This document shows, piece by piece, positions 60,896-64,000 of a stretch of 64,000 nucleotides of DNA. The notes under the pieces were generated by a model. The model saw nothing but the letters and a program-made list of their open reading frames with translations. It was not told the DNA's origin and did not search any database. The position numbers and the translations under genes were made by a program. The stretch comes from Larimichthys crocea (taxonomy: Eukaryota; Chordata; Actinopteri; Sciaenidae): contig NC_040012.1 of the NCBI RefSeq assembly GCF_000972845.2, forward strand, positions 6,046,097 to 6,110,096, given 5' to 3'. Each line of letters starts with the position of its first letter. Positions within the stretch are counted from its first letter, which is position 1.

Positions 60896-62184
60896 ACGGC
60901 TTCAGCTCGATCTGAACTGTCAGACTTCTTCTTCCCGTCCTCCCGTTGACTCCACCCGCCTTCACACTGGCCTTTACCTTTATTGACGACCTGACAGGTA
61001 TTTACTTATTTATTCATTTGGACGGAGCGCTGCCTGTCAAGAGTGAGCTCCGTCTCACGGGACGCTCAGGCGACCCTAACACCGCCTCTCAGCCTCGACG
61101 AGAGGTCAGAGGAAGCTGTTGGGAGTGATGGATTTCTCCTCCAGCACCTCCCCCCTGAGCTGTGGGCCGGCTCAGCGGGGGGGCGAGGAGAAAAGGATAT
61201 CCAGGCTGTGATTTGGGATTTGCTGATGATGCAGAACCTGCCTGGTGTTTGACCGGGAATCTCCTGACCCCTGGATGTGATGGTGTGTGGTGGAGGTGGA
61301 GGTGGAGGTGGAGGCATCGACACGGTGACAGCTGACAGCTTCATGTGGAGTCCTGCAGCTGAGCTGAGATCAGAGTCATCCTGACATCTCCTCATGTTTA
61401 TGATTTTATCAACATGAACGACTACAGCTTGAAGCTCGATGTAGAGTTCATGAGTTTATCCAGGCTGGGCAGTGATTTACTGTTCGTCATTACAGAGTTA
61501 TTGTGAAAACGACTGTAACCAGTCATGTACTGGAGAGTCAGTCCATCAACAGTCAGCGGCTGTAGCTTGTTGTGTTTGCGTCAAATTTGTTTCATATCTG
61601 GCAACCCGGAGCGTCGATATCGGCCATGAATACGATCACAGGACAAACAGAAACACAGTGACACAGCATGATTTAAACAAACCGCCTCTGTGCTTGGTCG
61701 AGCGTCCGTGAAGTCTCCTGACGGTAAACGCAGGCTCACTTTGACTTTGTGTGTTTGCTCAGTCCCTGACTGATGTTTGAACAGTACAAACGAGCTAATT
61801 AGTCAAACTAATCGGATTCATTAGAGCCAATTAAGGAGCGCTTGGTAAATTTAGGCGTCACAACACGAAATGCCACGACAGTAACTTCACCTCACAACGA
61901 GCCAATCACAACGACTCTTACAGTCCCACCTTGAAGTCATCGGCTGCCCCGCGGCCTCATGGGAGCAACCTCAACAGTTGGAGGAGATCAATGAAGCTCC
62001 GCTTTAATGTCTCCTCCTGCTTCATGGAGATTTATGAGCATTCACTCTGATGAACGAGGACGTCATTCAACCGTTTACAGCAGATTCAAGTTTTCAGTTT
62101 GGATCAGCTGATCTGTGAGGTCACACAGAGTCATTACATCATCAACAACATCTCATTCTTATCTTCACAAATCCAGACCAGCCT

Positions 62185-62300
62185 GCAGAGACTACGTCCA
62201 GGTTTTAGACAGTCTGCGGGGACGTGACAGAGACTACGTCCAGGTTTTAGACAGTCTGCGGGGACGTCACAGAGACTACGTCCAGGTTTTAGACAGTCTG
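62185..62300 (+). repeat. 42-bp satellite, array 3
   Basis: Nearly three units identical or almost identical to array 2, again open on the plus strand. Confidence 0.9.
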
Positions 62301-62439
62301 TGTTGTGAGCAGCAGGGCTACATTTTATCCAGTGAGGTATTCTGGGAAATGTAGTAGATATTTGAGGCCTGCAGCTGAGAATATTTGACCCTCTTTATCG
62401 CTCAGACAAGTCGACGTCGTAAACTTGAGATTCTTCGAG

Positions 62440-63249
62440 CAGATGAAGTGATTCAGCTCTCTCTCTTAAATCTGAATTTCTCTCTGCAGGGACACTGATG
62501 CACTTGATTGACCAAATCTGAAGTGCTAATTATCTTAGATTTCCTGAGCGTATAATTAGGGTCATTCCAAAGGAAATGAGCTTCAGTAATGCACGGAAAG
62601 ATGATGGAAGACAAATATGGCCACCGCAGTCATACTGGAGTCACAATGCTTCGAAACAGACGCAGGGCGAGGACACAAAAACGCAGAGCGAGGACACAAA
62701 GACACAGAGCAGGACACAAAGACACAGAGCAGGACACAAAGACGCAGAGCAAGGACACAAAGACGCAGAGCGAGGACACAAAGACACAGAGCAGGACACA
62801 AAGACGCAGAGCAAGGACACAAAGACGCAGAGAGAGGACACAAAGACGCAGAGCAAAGACAAAAAGACGCAGAGCGAGGACACAAAGACGCAGAGCGAGG
62901 ACGAAAAGACGCAGAGCGAGGACGAAAAGACGCAGAACGAGGACACAAAGACGCAGAGCAAAGACAAAAAGACGCAGAGCGAGGACACAAAGACGCAGAG
63001 CGAGGACACAAAGACGCAGAGCGAGGACAAAAAGACGCAGGGCGAGGACACAAAGACGCAGAGCGAGGACACAAAGACGCAGAGAGAGGACACAAAGACG
63101 CAGAGAGAGGACACAAAGACACAGAGCGAGATCACAAAGACGCAGAGAGAGGACACAAAGACGCAGAGCGAAGACACAAAGACAGAGTGAGATCACAAAG
63201 ACGCAGATTGAGGACACAAAGAGGACACAAAGACGCAGAGAGAGGACAC
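62440..63249 (+). repeat. unique flank plus 21-bp minisatellite, copy 1
   Basis: About 200 bp of unique sequence (from CAGATGAAGTGATTCAGCTC) is followed from about 62640 by units of GAGGACACAAAGACGCAGAG plus one base. The 21-bp unit has no stop codon in most frames, so long false frames of about 180-230 residues appear on both strands. The flank is repeated at 63260. Confidence 0.9.
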
Positions 63250-63259
63250 NNNNNNNNNN
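63250..63259. other. assembly gap of 10 Ns
   Basis: Ten N characters inside the minisatellite. Confidence 1.
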
Positions 63260-63900
63260 CAGATGAAGTGATTCAGCTCTTTCTCTTAAATCTGAATTTC
63301 TCTCTGCAGGGAAACTGATGCACTTGATTGACCAAATCTGAAGTGCTAATTATCTTAGATTTCCTGAGCGTATAATTAGGGTCATTCCAAAGGAAATGAG
63401 CGTCAGTAATGCACGGAAAGATGATGGAAGACAAATATGGCCACCGCAGTCATACTGGAGTCACAATGCTTCGAAACAGACGCAGGGCGAGGACACAAAA
63501 ACGCAGAGCGAGGACAAAAAGACGCAGAGAGAGGACACAAAGACGCAGAGCGAGGACACAAAGACACAGCGAGGACAAAAAGACGCAGAGCGAGGATACA
63601 AAGACGCAGAGCGAGGACAAAAAGATACAGAGCGAGGATACTAAGACGCAGAGAGAGGACACAAAGACGCAGAGCGAGGACACAAAGACACAGAGAGAGG
63701 ACACAAAGACGTAGGGCGAGGACACAAAGACGCAGAGTGAGGACAAAAAGACGCAGAGCGAGGACAAAAAGACGCAGAGCGGGACACAAAGACACAGAGC
63801 AGGACACAAAGACGCAGAGAGAGGACACAAAGACGCAGAGAGAGGACACAAAGACGCAGAGCAGGACACAAAGACGCAGAGAGAGGACACAAAGACACAC
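63260..63900 (+). repeat. unique flank plus 21-bp minisatellite, copy 2
   Basis: It repeats 62440 onward. About 220 bp of flank differ at only three substitutions that I could see, and the same 21-bp array follows. After 63900 the sequence becomes purine-rich and non-repetitive. Confidence 0.85.
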
Positions 63901-64000
63901 TCCCTAGGTAGTGAGAAAGGAAGGAAGGAGGGAAGTGTGGAAGGGAAGAAGGACTACTAGGGTTTTACTGTAGTAAAAGTACTCAGTTACTCCCTCCTTC

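Larger units (their letters stand above)
54223..64000 (-). other. probable kcnq3 intron 1
   Basis: Exon 2 starts at 54222 and its first base completes a codon, so exon 1 must lie further right. I found no frame matching the KCNQ N-terminus and S1 start in the rest of the window. KCNQ3 intron 1 is very large in mammals. The interval holds satellites and candidate regulatory blocks listed separately. Confidence 0.6.

Noticed and set aside
60581..60949. 122-residue plus-strand frame with DYVQVLDSL repeats
   Set aside because: It is produced by a 42-bp satellite that recurs elsewhere in the intron; there is no splice or family support.
62583..63318. Long open frames on both strands (about 180-230 residues)
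   Set aside because: They are all translations of one 21-bp minisatellite that lacks stop codons; several frames are open at once, and one runs through the N gap.

Overview
This is vertebrate nuclear DNA, most probably from a teleost fish. Genes are split by GT-AG introns, and the window is rich in short non-autonomous DNA transposons, a fish-style LINE tail, microsatellites and minisatellites. Two protein-coding genes are readable, both on the minus strand and head-to-tail: hhla1 on the left (about 4.39-12.33 kb) and kcnq3 on the right (41.1-54.2 kb; its first exon lies outside or is not recognised). HHLA1 and KCNQ3 are also adjacent and co-oriented on human 8q24, from memory, so this looks like a conserved linkage. 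I see no bacterial, phage, viral or CRISPR feature.

Layout. 1-4.39 kb: repeat-rich sequence with hAT-like elements and a terminal-inverted-repeat element carrying an internal 22-bp satellite. 4.39-12.33 kb: hhla1, whose 11 exons join in frame from ATG to TGA (416 codons). It encodes a secreted-type glycoprotein with a Thr-rich, mucin-like exon. 13.2-13.65 kb: a repeat module running into an AGCTAAC array. 13.65-30.59 kb (copy A) and 30.62-47.42 kb (copy B): the same ~16-17 kb of sequence twice, separated by exactly 30 Ns and differing by very many 1-2 base indels. Copy B joins smoothly to the right flank and carries intact kcnq3 exons 10-15. Copy A carries the same exons frame-disrupted and stops at the gap. 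I read this as one locus assembled twice at a gap, not as two genes. 47.4-54.2 kb: kcnq3 exons 9 to 2. 54.2-64 kb: probably kcnq3 intron 1, with three dispersed arrays of one 42-bp unit, a 21-bp minisatellite, and a second duplicated flank around a 10-N gap.

Function. kcnq3 encodes a Kv7.3-type M-current potassium channel subunit (voltage sensor, GYGD pore, calmodulin helices, subunit-interaction region, ankyrin-G motif). hhla1 encodes a poorly characterised secreted protein. The sequence gives no sign that the two act together beyond linkage. I did not find an undescribed biological system. The most useful observations are the false duplication, the pore Thr in kcnq3, the all-phase-1 exon layout of hhla1, and several unusual satellite or transposon structures.
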